Of a DNA stretch of 64,000 bases, positions 41,552 to 50,447 are shown in pieces (position 1 is the first letter of the stretch; the number at the start of each line of letters is the position of its first letter). A program made the position numbers and the translations under genes. Source of the DNA: Novosphingobium profundi (GTDB taxonomy: Bacteria; Pseudomonadota; Alphaproteobacteria; Sphingomonadales; Sphingomonadaceae); assembly GCF_020524485.1 (NCBI RefSeq), contig NZ_JAIVLF010000001.1, positions 248,001-312,000 on the forward strand, read 5' to 3'. Below the pieces are notes generated by a model. That model was not told the origin of the DNA. It saw only the letters and a program-made list of their open reading frames with translations, and made no database searches.

Positions 41552-42418
41552 TCAGTCCTTCAGCACCGTCTTGACGATGCAGTTGAAATCGCTCTCGTCG
41601 GCAACCGTGTCCTCGCTCTGTGCCCACTGGGCGATGGTCGAGGCCATCATCGCGAGGTCGAGCCCGGCCTCGCCGATGAGGTCGCGGGCCAGGCGCACGT
41701 CCTTGCGCATCAGCTTCATGGTGAAGCCGGAATCGAAATCGTCCGAGAGAATCCAGCGCGGGAAGTTCACCTCGGTCACGCCGCTGCGCCCCGATCCCGA
41801 ATTGACGCCGGTAATGACGTCGCCCGCCTCGATGCCATAGGCCTGGCCCAGGCGTACGGCCTCGGCACCGAGCAGCAGGTTGGCGGCGCACAGCGCGTTG
41901 TTGATGATCTTCACCGCATGGCCCGCGCCCACCGGCCCGACGTGGGTGCGGATGCGGGTCATGGCATCAAGCACGGGCGCCACGCGGGCGATGTCCTCTT
42001 CCTTGCCCCCCAGTACCATGCCCATCGCGCCGGTATTGGCTGCGGCCGGTCCACCGCTGACAGGGGCGTCCACGAAGGCGATCCCGCGTTCGGAGAGGCG
42101 CGCTGCAAGCGCCTTGCTGGTGTCGGGGTGGGAGGTGCTGGTGTCGATGAGAACCAGCCCCTCGCGACCGCTCAGGATCAGGCCCTGGTTGCCCGCGACG
42201 ACGTCTTCGACGATGGCCGCGTTGGGAAGGCTGAGAATGATGGTCTCGCAGCGCGCGGTGAGCTGCGTGGGCGCGCTGCACACCGTGAAATTGTCACCAA
42301 GCTCGAGCACTGTGGCGTCGATGGCCGGATCGAGACCGAAGACCGTATACCCGGCGGCGACGAGCGTGCGGGCCATGCCGCTGCCCATGGCTCCCAGACC
42401 GATGATTCCGACGTTCAT
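41552..42418 (-). CDS. 3-hydroxyisobutyrate dehydrogenase family beta-hydroxyacid dehydrogenase
   Basis: This 288-residue protein has Rossmann motif GLGAMG (residues 7-12), substrate motif DAPVSGGPAAANTG and catalytic lysine in GHAVKIINN. The family oxidises beta-hydroxy acids (3-hydroxyisobutyrate, tartronate semialdehyde, threonate) using NAD(P). AGGA precedes the start. It is the first gene of the leftward operon and divergent from the LysR regulator. With the ALDH behind it, an alcohol to aldehyde to acid sequence is plausible. Confidence 0.87.
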   Translation of the reverse strand: MNVGIIGLGAMGSGMARTLVAAGYTVFGLDPAIDATVLELGDNFTVCSAPTQLTARCETIILSLPNAAIVEDVVAGNQGLILSGREGLVLIDTSTSHPDTSKALAARLSERGIAFVDAPVSGGPAAANTGAMGMVLGGKEEDIARVAPVLDAMTRIRTHVGPVGAGHAVKIINNALCAANLLLGAEAVRLGQAYGIEAGDVITGVNSGSGRSGVTEVNFPRWILSDDFDSGFTMKLMRKDVRLARDLIGEAGLDLAMMASTIAQWAQSEDTVADESDFNCIVKTVLKD

Positions 42419-42496
42419 TTGTCCTGCAAACTCCATTGTTTCAGCCAAGTCTAGGCGAGGCCGGAGGAGGCGAAAGGGTGTTACCTCCCTGCTCGT

Positions 42497-42513
42497 GTTG
42501 CATTCAGGGCAAC
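42497..42513. promoter_or_regulatory. LysR-type operator between divergent genes
   Basis: GTTGCATTCAGGGCAAC is a GTTGC-N7-GCAAC palindrome with T-N11-A spacing, 20 bp before the LysR start codon. It matches the reverse complement of 35431-35447 in 15 of 17 positions. Confidence 0.68.
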
Positions 42514-42532
42514 GGCAGGTCATGTTCCCGCC

Positions 42533-43456
42533 ATGCTGCTTGATGACCGTTGGATCACCTATCTTCACGAAACCGTTCAGGCCGGGAGCGTGCGCGCCGC
42601 AGCCGACAAGCTCAACATCAATGCCTCCGCGGTCAGCCGCCAGATCTCGGTGATGGAGCGCAAGCTCGGCGTGAACCTGCTCGAACGTCACAACAAGGGC
42701 GTGCGGGTCACCGAGGCGGGTGAGCTTCTGCTCGACTACCATCGCCGCCGCCTTGCCGATGAAGAGGACACGATCGGACAGATCGGGGACTTGCGTAACC
42801 TGCGGCGGGGGCGGATCTCGCTGGCCATGGGCGAGGGTTTTGTCGGCCTTGTGAGCGCGGGCAGCCTCAGGCGCTTCACCCGTGACTTCCCGTCAATCTC
42901 GATCTCGATGGAGACGGTGGGGACCAACGATGCCGTGCGTATGATCTATGAGGACACGGTGCATATCGCGCTGGTCTACAGCCCCCCACGCGATCCGCGC
43001 CTGCGCAGCCATGTGTCCGTCAACCAGGCCGTGTCGGTGATCGTGACGCCCGATCATCCGCTGGTGCAGCGCAGCGGTCCGCTGCACCTGGCCGATCTCG
43101 TCGACTATCCGCTGGCGCAGATGCAGAAGGCATTCGGCATTCGGCAGGTCGTGCAGAACGTCGAGCAGACCGAGGGCATCCGTTTGACGACGCAGATGAA
43201 TTCCTCGTCCATCGCCGCGCTCAAGAGCTATGCAGAACACTGCGAAGGGGCCACGCTTCTGCCCGCCTTCACGGCGGCGCAGGAGATTGCCGAGGGGCGC
43301 CTCGTGGCCCTGCCTATCCAGCACCGTGCGTTGACCGGCCATGCCCACGTGGTCAGCCGTACGGGCCGCGAATTGCCCTCGGCAGCCAAGAACTTCCTGC
43401 GCTACCTGATTGCCGACCTTCAGGAACTGAGCCGCTCGTCCGCCTTTTCCGCCTGA
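42533..43456 (+). CDS. LysR-family transcriptional regulator
   Basis: This 307-residue protein has an N-terminal winged helix (WITYLHETVQAGSVRAAADKLNINASAVSRQISVMERKLG, the classic LysR helix-turn-helix) and a periplasmic-binding-like effector domain with DAVRMIYEDTVHIALVYSPPRDP. It is divergent from the HIBADH-like operon. The shared palindrome upstream of the distant TonB receptor suggests that it controls the whole 33.1-42.4 kb block. The effector is unknown; an aromatic acid released by the esterase or amidohydrolase is a fair guess. Confidence 0.9.
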   Translation: MLLDDRWITYLHETVQAGSVRAAADKLNINASAVSRQISVMERKLGVNLLERHNKGVRVTEAGELLLDYHRRRLADEEDTIGQIGDLRNLRRGRISLAMGEGFVGLVSAGSLRRFTRDFPSISISMETVGTNDAVRMIYEDTVHIALVYSPPRDPRLRSHVSVNQAVSVIVTPDHPLVQRSGPLHLADLVDYPLAQMQKAFGIRQVVQNVEQTEGIRLTTQMNSSSIAALKSYAEHCEGATLLPAFTAAQEIAEGRLVALPIQHRALTGHAHVVSRTGRELPSAAKNFLRYLIADLQELSRSSAFSA

Positions 43457-43458
43457 TC

Positions 43459-45708
43459 TCAGCTGCCGGCAGGCAAGCGGAACGCCAGGAGCGTGTTGCG
43501 ATAGGCCTCTTCGGCATGGCCCGGGCCCATCTGCATGGGGCCAGCCCCGGAGGCTGTCGCGGCGATAAGGAGGTACTGGTGCCCCTGCCAGGCGTAGACG
43601 GCCGGTATGGCCTGGGGCTGGGCGGGCAGCGGGTAGCTCCAGATGACGCGCCCTGTGTCCGCGTCCCATGCCCGCAGCATCCGGTCGGGAGTGGCGGAAA
43701 ACAGGAGCCCGCCTGCTGTGGCGATCAGGCTGGCCTTGGGGATCGAGGCGCCGGTATCGGCAAGGCCCCGGGCCTCGGCTTGGGGATTGGTGCCGTATGG
43801 GACCCGCCACAGTGTCGCCCCGCTTGCCATGTCATAGGCGGTGAGTGTGGACCAGGGCGGGCGCACGGCTGGCAGGCCGCTGTGATCGAGAAGAAAATTG
43901 TAGCCGCTGAAATAGGGTTGCGGCCGTCCCCGTGCCGACACGGGCTCGCGGGTGTCGTGGATGCCATCCCCCGTCTCGGCACCTGTAAGGGACGTGTCCC
44001 CGGGCGTTGCGGCCAGAGGTAAGGCGAGGACCGAGGGCGTTTGCGCGGCGGCGTCGAGAAGCTCCCGAAGTGCTGTGACCTGCGCGTCGGGGAGGGCGGT
44101 AAAGGAGGGCATCTGGCCGCGCCCTTCGCGCAGGGTCGTGGCGAAGGCCGAGGCCGTCAGGCGCGCGGTGATACCAGCCAGAGGGGGAACCATGGGCGGC
44201 TGTCCCCTGGCATCGGCGCCATGGCACCCCGCGCATTCCTGGGCATAGAGCGCGGCGGGAGACGCGGCGAGAACCGAGCGCGAGGCGGGCGGGCGGCGCC
44301 GTTCCAGCTTGAGCAGAGCGGGCTGGTCGAGCGAGGCGACGTAGAAGCGCGCACGTGCCGGATCGACCGCGCCGTTGCCGAACTGTCCACCGCCATGGTT
44401 GCCGGGGAACTGGATCGTGCCTCGCAGACTGGGCGGGGTGAATATTCCCTCGTTCCGCGCTTGCGTGATGAGCTGCGCATAGGCGCTGCGTTCGGCCGGA
44501 TCGAGAAGCGGGCTAAGCTCCTCGGCATCGATCTTCTGGCGCGCGAAGGGAGCGGGAAGGGTCGGTATCGGCTGGGTCGGTGAGGCCGCTTCGCCGGGCA
44601 CGTCGCTGGCGGGCACGGGGGTCTCGGGAATGGGGAAGAACGGTTTTCCGCTCGTGCGCTCGAAAGTGTAGACATAGCCTGTCTTGCCCGCGAGCAGCAC
44701 GATATCTACGGGGCTGCCCCCGCGCATGACCGTCAGCAGCTTGGGGGCCTGCGCATTGTCGTAGTCCCAAAGATCGTGGTGGACGGTCTGGAAGTGCCAC
44801 CGGCGCCGCCCAGTACGGGCATCGAGGGCGAGCAGCGAGTTCGCGTAGAGGTTGTCGCCCGCACGATCCGCGCCATAGAAATCGTAGGTCGCCGAGCCTG
44901 TCGGAACGAACAGGATGCCGTTCTTTGCATCCAGCGTCAGTTCGCCCCAGGCATTGGCCCCGCCCACATAGGGGCGAGGCGGACGCGGCCATGTCTCGGC
45001 TCCGGGGTCTCCGGCTGCGGGAAGCGTGCGGAAGGTCCAGGCCGGGGCACCTGTCACAACATCGTAGGCGCGAATGTCTCCGGGGGCCGCGCCGTAGGCT
45101 TCGCCGGTGCTCGAGCCCACGATGATGAGGTTCTCGAATATCCGCCCCGGTGTCGCAGACTGGATCTTGCCGACCTCTTCGCGTGGGCGCCCCAGGCCTT
45201 CGCGCAGGTCGACCCGTCCGTCCGCCCCGAATTCGGCGATACGCGCACCCGTGTCGGCGCGCAGCGCGATCAGCGCATCGTCCACGGTGCTCAAGATGCG
45301 CGGGGGGTGCCCATTGCCCCCGGGCCAGTAGGCAACCCCGCGGGCTTTCCCGGCGCTGTCGGGCGCGCGCCATATTTCATGTCCGTCGGCGACGTGGAGC
45401 GCTACGACGGCGTCATCGATCACGGTGTAGATCCGCTCTCCCACGACGATCGGGCTGGTCGTGTTCGGGTGCGGGGATACCGGTAGCTGCCAGGCCACTT
45501 CGAGCTGCGCCACGTTGCTGCGATCGACCTGGGCGAGGGGGGAGAACTGGGCGCTCTCCGGGCTGCCGCCATAGGCGGGCCAGTCGGTTTGCATCGAGGA
45601 GGTGGCTTTCAGGGCGGTGTCGGGCATGGGCGGCAGCGTGCTGCATCCGACAAGGGCCATGAGCGTCCCAAGGCCAAGGACGCGGGGCAAGGCGTGGCGA
45701 TCAGTCAT
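43459..45708 (-). CDS. Lipoprotein PQQ-dependent dehydrogenase with inserted haem-c domain
   Basis: This 749-residue quinoprotein has a lipobox LMALVGCS at the N-terminus, so it is an outer- or inner-membrane-anchored periplasmic lipoprotein. PQQ-propeller blades are visible (DWPAYGGSPESAQFSPLAQV, NAWGELTLDAKNGILFVPTGS, HHDLWDYDN, IQFPGNHGGGQFGNGAVDP, and the late GGLLFSATPDRMLRAWDADTG). A cytochrome c domain with CAGCH (C492, C495, H496) is inserted between propeller segments rather than fused at an end. It should oxidise an alcohol or sugar and pass electrons through the haem. It overlaps the FG-GAP gene by 8 nt and ends 2 bp from the convergent LysR gene. Confidence 0.87.
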   Translation of the reverse strand: MTDRHALPRVLGLGTLMALVGCSTLPPMPDTALKATSSMQTDWPAYGGSPESAQFSPLAQVDRSNVAQLEVAWQLPVSPHPNTTSPIVVGERIYTVIDDAVVALHVADGHEIWRAPDSAGKARGVAYWPGGNGHPPRILSTVDDALIALRADTGARIAEFGADGRVDLREGLGRPREEVGKIQSATPGRIFENLIIVGSSTGEAYGAAPGDIRAYDVVTGAPAWTFRTLPAAGDPGAETWPRPPRPYVGGANAWGELTLDAKNGILFVPTGSATYDFYGADRAGDNLYANSLLALDARTGRRRWHFQTVHHDLWDYDNAQAPKLLTVMRGGSPVDIVLLAGKTGYVYTFERTSGKPFFPIPETPVPASDVPGEAASPTQPIPTLPAPFARQKIDAEELSPLLDPAERSAYAQLITQARNEGIFTPPSLRGTIQFPGNHGGGQFGNGAVDPARARFYVASLDQPALLKLERRRPPASRSVLAASPAALYAQECAGCHGADARGQPPMVPPLAGITARLTASAFATTLREGRGQMPSFTALPDAQVTALRELLDAAAQTPSVLALPLAATPGDTSLTGAETGDGIHDTREPVSARGRPQPYFSGYNFLLDHSGLPAVRPPWSTLTAYDMASGATLWRVPYGTNPQAEARGLADTGASIPKASLIATAGGLLFSATPDRMLRAWDADTGRVIWSYPLPAQPQAIPAVYAWQGHQYLLIAATASGAGPMQMGPGHAEEAYRNTLLAFRLPAGS

Positions 45709-47512
45709 GTGGCGGATCTCCCTCGGCGATTTCCCGGTGCGCGCGGGGAAGGCCGGTGTTCACGAACAGGAATGTGCCGTGGCGTCCCGATACGGCGATG
45801 TCGGTACGCCCATCGCCGGTCAGGTCTCGCGCCACGATCTGGGTGCCCACGCCGGCGCGGTTGCTGAGGAGCTGCGGCTCGAAGCGGATGCCGTCTGCGC
45901 TGCGGACCTGGCGAAACCAGTACAGGACAGGGGGCGCGTCGGGATCCGGGTCGAGCTCGGACTGGAGGTGCGCCCACCAGCGTTTGCCCGAGACTATGTC
46001 GGTAAGCCCGTCGCCATCGATGTCCGCAACGGCAAGGGCATGGGCCTGGGAAAACAGACGCGGCCGATCGGGATGGGCTGCGGAGCCGAGCACGGTGTGC
46101 CGGGTGAAGCGCGGTGCGTCGCCGGTATCCGGCATGGCTTCGAACCAGCCCAGGCCCCAGCGGTGGGCATGTTCGATACTGACGACGTCGTTGCGGCCAT
46201 CGGCGTTGATGTCCACGATCGGCATTTGCGCGCCGAAGCCGAAGTCCTGCGGATGGAACGTCCACGTCCCCCCCGGGGTGTGCGGCGCGCGCCACCAACC
46301 GGTGCTGCTGGCGATGTCGGGGCGTCCGTCTGCGTCGATGTCGCCCACGCCGAGGCCGTGGCTGCCCCAGGGACCGGGCGGGGCAATTGCGGTGAAGCGC
46401 CAGGGGGCGGTCGGATCGGCCGTGTTCGGCCCGGCGTATCCGAATTCGAGTGAGCGGCCCTCGCCGCGCCGGGCAAAGACCAGTTCCGGGACCCCGTCGC
46501 CATCCATATCGGCGAGCTGCGCGGATTCCGAGGCTACTGAGGGAATGACCACATGGGGCTCCCAGGTGCGCGACTGCGCTCCGGGATTGACGTAGAGGAT
46601 CGCGCTTTCGCCTGGCAGGCCGAGTTCGAGGACGTCGGGCAGGCCATTGCCGGTCCAGTCCTGTGCAAAGGCCATGATCGCGTTCTGGTAGGCGCCCGGC
46701 CCCTGCGGGCGGGCGGGGTAGATCTCGCGCGTGCGGGTGAAGTCGGGGCCGAAGTAGATCTGCGGGCCTGCCACGATGTCGAGGTGCCCGTCACCGTCGA
46801 AATCGGCGCTTGTGATCGCTTCGCCAAGGAACAGGTCGTTGAGGACGAGACGCTGGAAGGGCGCGCCGACGACTTCTTCGTGGCGCTTGCCGGAGAGGAG
46901 ATCCTCGAAGGCGGTGAGGCGCCAGTTTACGGTCTTCGCGCCATGTACAGGGAGATCGAAGCGCACGCGGACCGGACCGGTCGCTGCGGGCATGGCCAGG
47001 CCATAGGGACGCAGCGGTTCGTCGTCGAAGCGCAGCGCCAGTATGTCGCGGCGCACGCGCAGTTCGATCCGGTGCCATCCCGGTGAGGCCTTGTCCCATT
47101 CGGGAACGCGCAAGGGCCCGCGCGGAGGGGACGCGGGCACCGGCGTGAAGCCGCCCTGGCCCGCACGTCGCGGGATTCCCGCCCCATCCTGAAACGGATT
47201 GGGCGCGTCGCCGAGGGGGACCTGCGCCCCAGTGGCCGGATCATCCACGCGGTAGGCCCAGCGGTCCGCATCGGCAAAGGAGACGTGGACGGCGGGAGCG
47301 TCGGGCTCCACCGGTTCGAGCCACAGGCCTCCGGCACAGCCGCTGGGACACGCGAGTTCGAGCGTCAGCGCGAAATCCTCGACCACCTGTTCGGCAGCGC
47401 GTGCGGCGTCCGCCGGGGGGCTGACCGGTGCGGCCGCGAGCGCAAGGGGCGCGCTCGCCAGCATCAGTACCCGCGCCAGGACGCGGGAGGGGGTAGGACT
47501 AGTTCGCGGCAT
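45701..47512 (-). CDS. Secreted FG-GAP/VCBS seven-motif beta-propeller protein with N-terminal jelly-roll-like domain
   Basis: This 603-residue protein has a signal peptide (VLARVLMLASAPLALAAAP). Residues about 40-205 form a beta-rich domain containing GWHRIELRVRRDILALRFDD and NWRLTAFEDLL, reminiscent of DUF1080/LamG-like domains. Seven calcium-loop motifs of the DxDxDGxxD type follow, at residues 237, 285, 335, 391, 434, 497 and 563, consistent with a seven-bladed propeller. It overlaps the TIM-barrel gene by 14 nt and the PQQ dehydrogenase gene by 8 nt, so all three are co-translated. It may bind or hydrolyse the substrate that the dehydrogenase oxidises (inference). Confidence 0.8.
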   Translation of the reverse strand: MPRTSPTPSRVLARVLMLASAPLALAAAPVSPPADAARAAEQVVEDFALTLELACPSGCAGGLWLEPVEPDAPAVHVSFADADRWAYRVDDPATGAQVPLGDAPNPFQDGAGIPRRAGQGGFTPVPASPPRGPLRVPEWDKASPGWHRIELRVRRDILALRFDDEPLRPYGLAMPAATGPVRVRFDLPVHGAKTVNWRLTAFEDLLSGKRHEEVVGAPFQRLVLNDLFLGEAITSADFDGDGHLDIVAGPQIYFGPDFTRTREIYPARPQGPGAYQNAIMAFAQDWTGNGLPDVLELGLPGESAILYVNPGAQSRTWEPHVVIPSVASESAQLADMDGDGVPELVFARRGEGRSLEFGYAGPNTADPTAPWRFTAIAPPGPWGSHGLGVGDIDADGRPDIASSTGWWRAPHTPGGTWTFHPQDFGFGAQMPIVDINADGRNDVVSIEHAHRWGLGWFEAMPDTGDAPRFTRHTVLGSAAHPDRPRLFSQAHALAVADIDGDGLTDIVSGKRWWAHLQSELDPDPDAPPVLYWFRQVRSADGIRFEPQLLSNRAGVGTQIVARDLTGDGRTDIAVSGRHGTFLFVNTGLPRAHREIAEGDPPHD

Positions 47513-48524
47513 CGAAGTTCTCCAGTGCCGAGCCGATGGTTCGGGCCATGGCCTTTGCGGCCTCATCCGCACAGAACCAGGCGGGCGTCTCTCCGAACAG
47601 TTCGATCGAATAGAGCCCGCGGAAGCCCAGCTTCTCGCTTGCCTGTACGATCCGGGCGATGTCGTAGCTGGTCTCGGTATAGGTGCGGTCGAAGGCCATG
47701 CCCTTGGCCGAGACAAGGTGGAGCCAGGGCGCGAGCAGGCGCGTGGTTGCAAGCACGTCGTCGGTTCCGGTCGGTGCGCTGTTGCCCCAGTCGACGATCA
47801 CGCGGCAGCGAGGATGGTCGAGGCGGTCGAGAAAGTCCGCGACGAGCTCGGCATCGCGGCTGGGACCAAGGTGGTTCTCGGTCAGCACCAGCATGCCCCG
47901 AGCCCCCGCTTCGTCCGCCAACTCGCGGAAGGAATCGCAGGCCGCGTCCATGGCGAAGGGCGCCTGTGCGCGCGGGGCCCCGAGATTGACGCGGATCGAG
48001 GGAGCCCCCAGGCGCTGCGCGATATCAAGCCATGTGCGGGCGGCCCGGATCGCCGCGGCCCGCTCTTGCGCGTCGGGGCTGGCCAGGTTGTGCGGGTTGT
48101 CCACCTGGATGTTGCAGACCGGGCAACCGGCGGCCTCGCTGCGCGCGCGCAGCGTGTCGAGATAGTCCGCAGAGGTGTCGGGGAATTGCAGCGACCACAG
48201 CTCGATGTGCGGCAGGCCGAGGTCGCGAGCCACGAAGTCCGGGGCGTCGAGGAGCGAGGTTCGATCTTGTGAGCGGGTCTCTTTCGCGCGGGCTCCGAAG
48301 GGATAGCGTGCGCGCAGCGAGACCGTCGTGATCGCAAGACGGTTACCGCTGGAGACCTGTGGTGGCGTGGCCGCAAAGGCGCGGGCTGGTGGCAGGAGAG
48401 CGAGGGTTGCCGCGACCAGCGCACCTTGCAGAAGTTCACGTCGGGGCAGAGGGCGCCTGCGGGAACAATCGGCATCGGCAGGCCAGGGGGCAGGCAAGGG
48501 GCGGGCGCAGGCTGCAGGAAACAT
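47499..48524 (-). CDS. Tat-exported sugar phosphate isomerase/epimerase-like TIM-barrel protein
   Basis: This 341-residue protein has a twin-arginine type leader (PRRELLQGALVAATLALL). The AP-endonuclease-2/xylose-isomerase-like barrel shows metal-site motifs such as LVLTENHLGPS, VIVDWGNSAP and GLYSIELFGET. Exported members of this group act on oxidised sugars or inositols rather than sugar phosphates. It is the first gene of the leftward three-gene operon and divergent from the ECF sigma factor gene. The start is the only upstream ATG giving the Tat signal; its ribosome site is weak. Confidence 0.8.
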   Translation of the reverse strand: MFPAACARPLPAPWPADADCSRRRPLPRRELLQGALVAATLALLPPARAFAATPPQVSSGNRLAITTVSLRARYPFGARAKETRSQDRTSLLDAPDFVARDLGLPHIELWSLQFPDTSADYLDTLRARSEAAGCPVCNIQVDNPHNLASPDAQERAAAIRAARTWLDIAQRLGAPSIRVNLGAPRAQAPFAMDAACDSFRELADEAGARGMLVLTENHLGPSRDAELVADFLDRLDHPRCRVIVDWGNSAPTGTDDVLATTRLLAPWLHLVSAKGMAFDRTYTETSYDIARIVQASEKLGFRGLYSIELFGETPAWFCADEAAKAMARTIGSALENFDAAN

Positions 48525-48730
48525 CGCGTCATCCGTTCAAGAGCAGTGTCCGGAAGCAAGACGTGCCGGCCCTTCGAAGGGACAGCGCATGGTCCGCTTT
48601 TTCGCGTTCGGCACCGGCGCGCGATGTCTCGCCCCCCTCCCCCTGATTGCTGAGCCCACCGGCCCTGCGGCGCATTCGCCCTGCAAACATTCGAGGGCCG
48701 CGCGCTGTCCCTTCGCGCGCCTTGTCCGTC

Positions 48731-49279
48731 ATGCAGAGGGCGGCATCGAAAGAAGGGGGGTTTCGATTGGCGAGCGAGCGGCAGAGGAGTTCGACATGTG
48801 GTCTGGATCAGCGCTGGCGACCTGCGCTCATGGCGTTCTTCCAGCGCCGTGTCCGCAACCATGCCGAGGCGGAGGACCTGACGCAGGAAGTGCTCTTCCG
48901 ACTCCTCGGCCATGCGGGCGGGCCTGCCCAGCGGGACAGCTATATCTTCCAGGTGGCGCAAAACCTCCTGGTCGACCGCGCGCGCAAGCGCATCGTACGC
49001 GACCGGCACAGCCAGGAAGTGGGCGCCGATGAGAACCATGGCATTGATTTCCTCCATCCGGCCACGATTGCCGAAGGCCGCGAGGAGCTGGCCTGCTTCC
49101 AGGCGGCCGTCATGAAGCTTCCCGAACGGCGCCGTACGATCTTCCTGCTCTACCGGGTCGAACGGATCGGTCAGGCCGCGATCGCCGAGCGCTTCGGTAT
49201 CTCCCCCAGCGCGGTGAAGCAGCACGTAGCCAAGGCCATGGCCTTCCTGATGCAGGAAATGCGGGAGTTCCGGTCGTGA
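48731..49279 (+). CDS. ECF sigma factor, FecI-like
   Basis: This 182-residue sigma-70 family factor has region 2 (RRVRNHAEAEDLTQEVLFRLLGH, then SYIFQVAQNLLVDRARKR) and region 4 (LPERRRTIFLLYRVERIGQAAIAERFGISPSAVKQHVAKAM). The start is uncertain: ATG at 48731 has no ribosome site, while TTG at 48770 is preceded by AAGGGGGG at a good distance. It overlaps the FecR gene as GTGA. With FecR and the STN receptor it forms a cell-surface signalling cascade. The 48525-48730 gap shows nothing else. Confidence 0.88.
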   Translation: MQRAASKEGGFRLASERQRSSTCGLDQRWRPALMAFFQRRVRNHAEAEDLTQEVLFRLLGHAGGPAQRDSYIFQVAQNLLVDRARKRIVRDRHSQEVGADENHGIDFLHPATIAEGREELACFQAAVMKLPERRRTIFLLYRVERIGQAAIAERFGISPSAVKQHVAKAMAFLMQEMREFRS

Positions 49280-50325
49280 GCGGGTCTCACCACCAGCCGG
49301 GCGATGCCGCCACGCCGCCATCGCGCGACGAACAGGCGGCGATGTGGTGCCTGGAACTTGCAGAGGGGACGCTCGAACTCGAGGGACGGCAGTCCTTCGA
49401 TCGCTGGATGGAGGATCCTGCGAATGCCCGTGCCTTCGACGAGGCGGCCAGTGTCTGGGGCCTCTCGGCCCATGCGCTCAACGCCGAACCGCTTCTGCAC
49501 CTGCGCCAGGATGCGCTCAACCGCTTCAATCCTCCGGCGCGGGGCGTGCGCAGGCTGCGTGTGGTCGGGGCCGCGCTGGCGATCGTGCTGTTCGTGTGGG
49601 GCGTCTTGGTGCCCGCGGCGGACACCTTGTCGACCGATGTCGGGGAACGCCGGGTGACCATGCTTGAGGATGGCTCGCGCGTCGCGCTTGATGCCCGCAC
49701 GCGGGTGATGGTGCGGCTGGAGGACGATGTGCGGCATCTCGAGATGCTGGAGGGGCGTGCCCTCTTCGAGGTCTCCAAGGATGTGGACCGTCCTTTCGAA
49801 GTGCGCGCGGGCGATCACCTCGTGGTGGCCACGGGCACCGCCTTCAGCGTCGAGATCATCGAGGAAGAGGTGCGCGTCGTGCTCTACGAAGGTTCGGTCG
49901 AGGTGCGTGCGCTGCATCGCGCCGCGCACGCGCTGGATACCGGGAGGGCGCGGTCTGCGCCGCCGCTGGTGCTGCAGCCGGGCTACGAACTGACCATGCC
50001 GGTGACGGGATTGATCCGGGAGCCGATGCACCGGGTCGATCTGGAACGGGCCGCGGCCTGGGACGATGGGCAGATGGTGGTTGACGAGGAGCGCCTCGAA
50101 CTGGTCGCCGCGCGTATGAGCCGGTATTCCCGGACCCGTTTGCGCATGGGCGACGCCAAGGCGGCGCAACTGCCGATCAGCGGCGTCTTTAACAAGGGGG
50201 ACATGGCCGCGCTGATCGAGGCGGTTACCGCGCTTCATTCCCTGACGGCAACGCAGGAGGAAGGGGCCATCGTGTTGCGCACGAAAACCCCTGACGGGCA
50301 GGATCGCGCGTCCGAACGGCCCTGA
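49276..50325 (+). CDS. FecR-family anti-sigma/sigma regulator
   Basis: This 349-residue inner-membrane protein has an N-terminal cytoplasmic anti-sigma domain (QAAMWCLELAEGTLELEGRQ ... DRWMEDPANARAFDEAASVW), one membrane helix (VVGAALAIVLFVWGVLVPAA) and a periplasmic FecR domain (DVGERRVTMLEDGSRVALDARTRV). The C-terminal STN-like segment would contact the receptor. It starts with GTG overlapping the sigma gene. It relays the ligand-bound state of the receptor to the sigma factor. Confidence 0.88.
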   Translation: MSGSHHQPGDAATPPSRDEQAAMWCLELAEGTLELEGRQSFDRWMEDPANARAFDEAASVWGLSAHALNAEPLLHLRQDALNRFNPPARGVRRLRVVGAALAIVLFVWGVLVPAADTLSTDVGERRVTMLEDGSRVALDARTRVMVRLEDDVRHLEMLEGRALFEVSKDVDRPFEVRAGDHLVVATGTAFSVEIIEEEVRVVLYEGSVEVRALHRAAHALDTGRARSAPPLVLQPGYELTMPVTGLIREPMHRVDLERAAAWDDGQMVVDEERLELVAARMSRYSRTRLRMGDAKAAQLPISGVFNKGDMAALIEAVTALHSLTATQEEGAIVLRTKTPDGQDRASERP

Positions 50326-50447
50326 GAAGACAATAAGTAGAGGCTTTCGAATAGACCGGCCAAACTTGTATTTTTCTAACCTGCTGTCCCGTTTGGTGCG
50401 CTGTGCGTCTTGCTTTTCGACAACAATCGGAAAAGTGGGGCGAAGAC

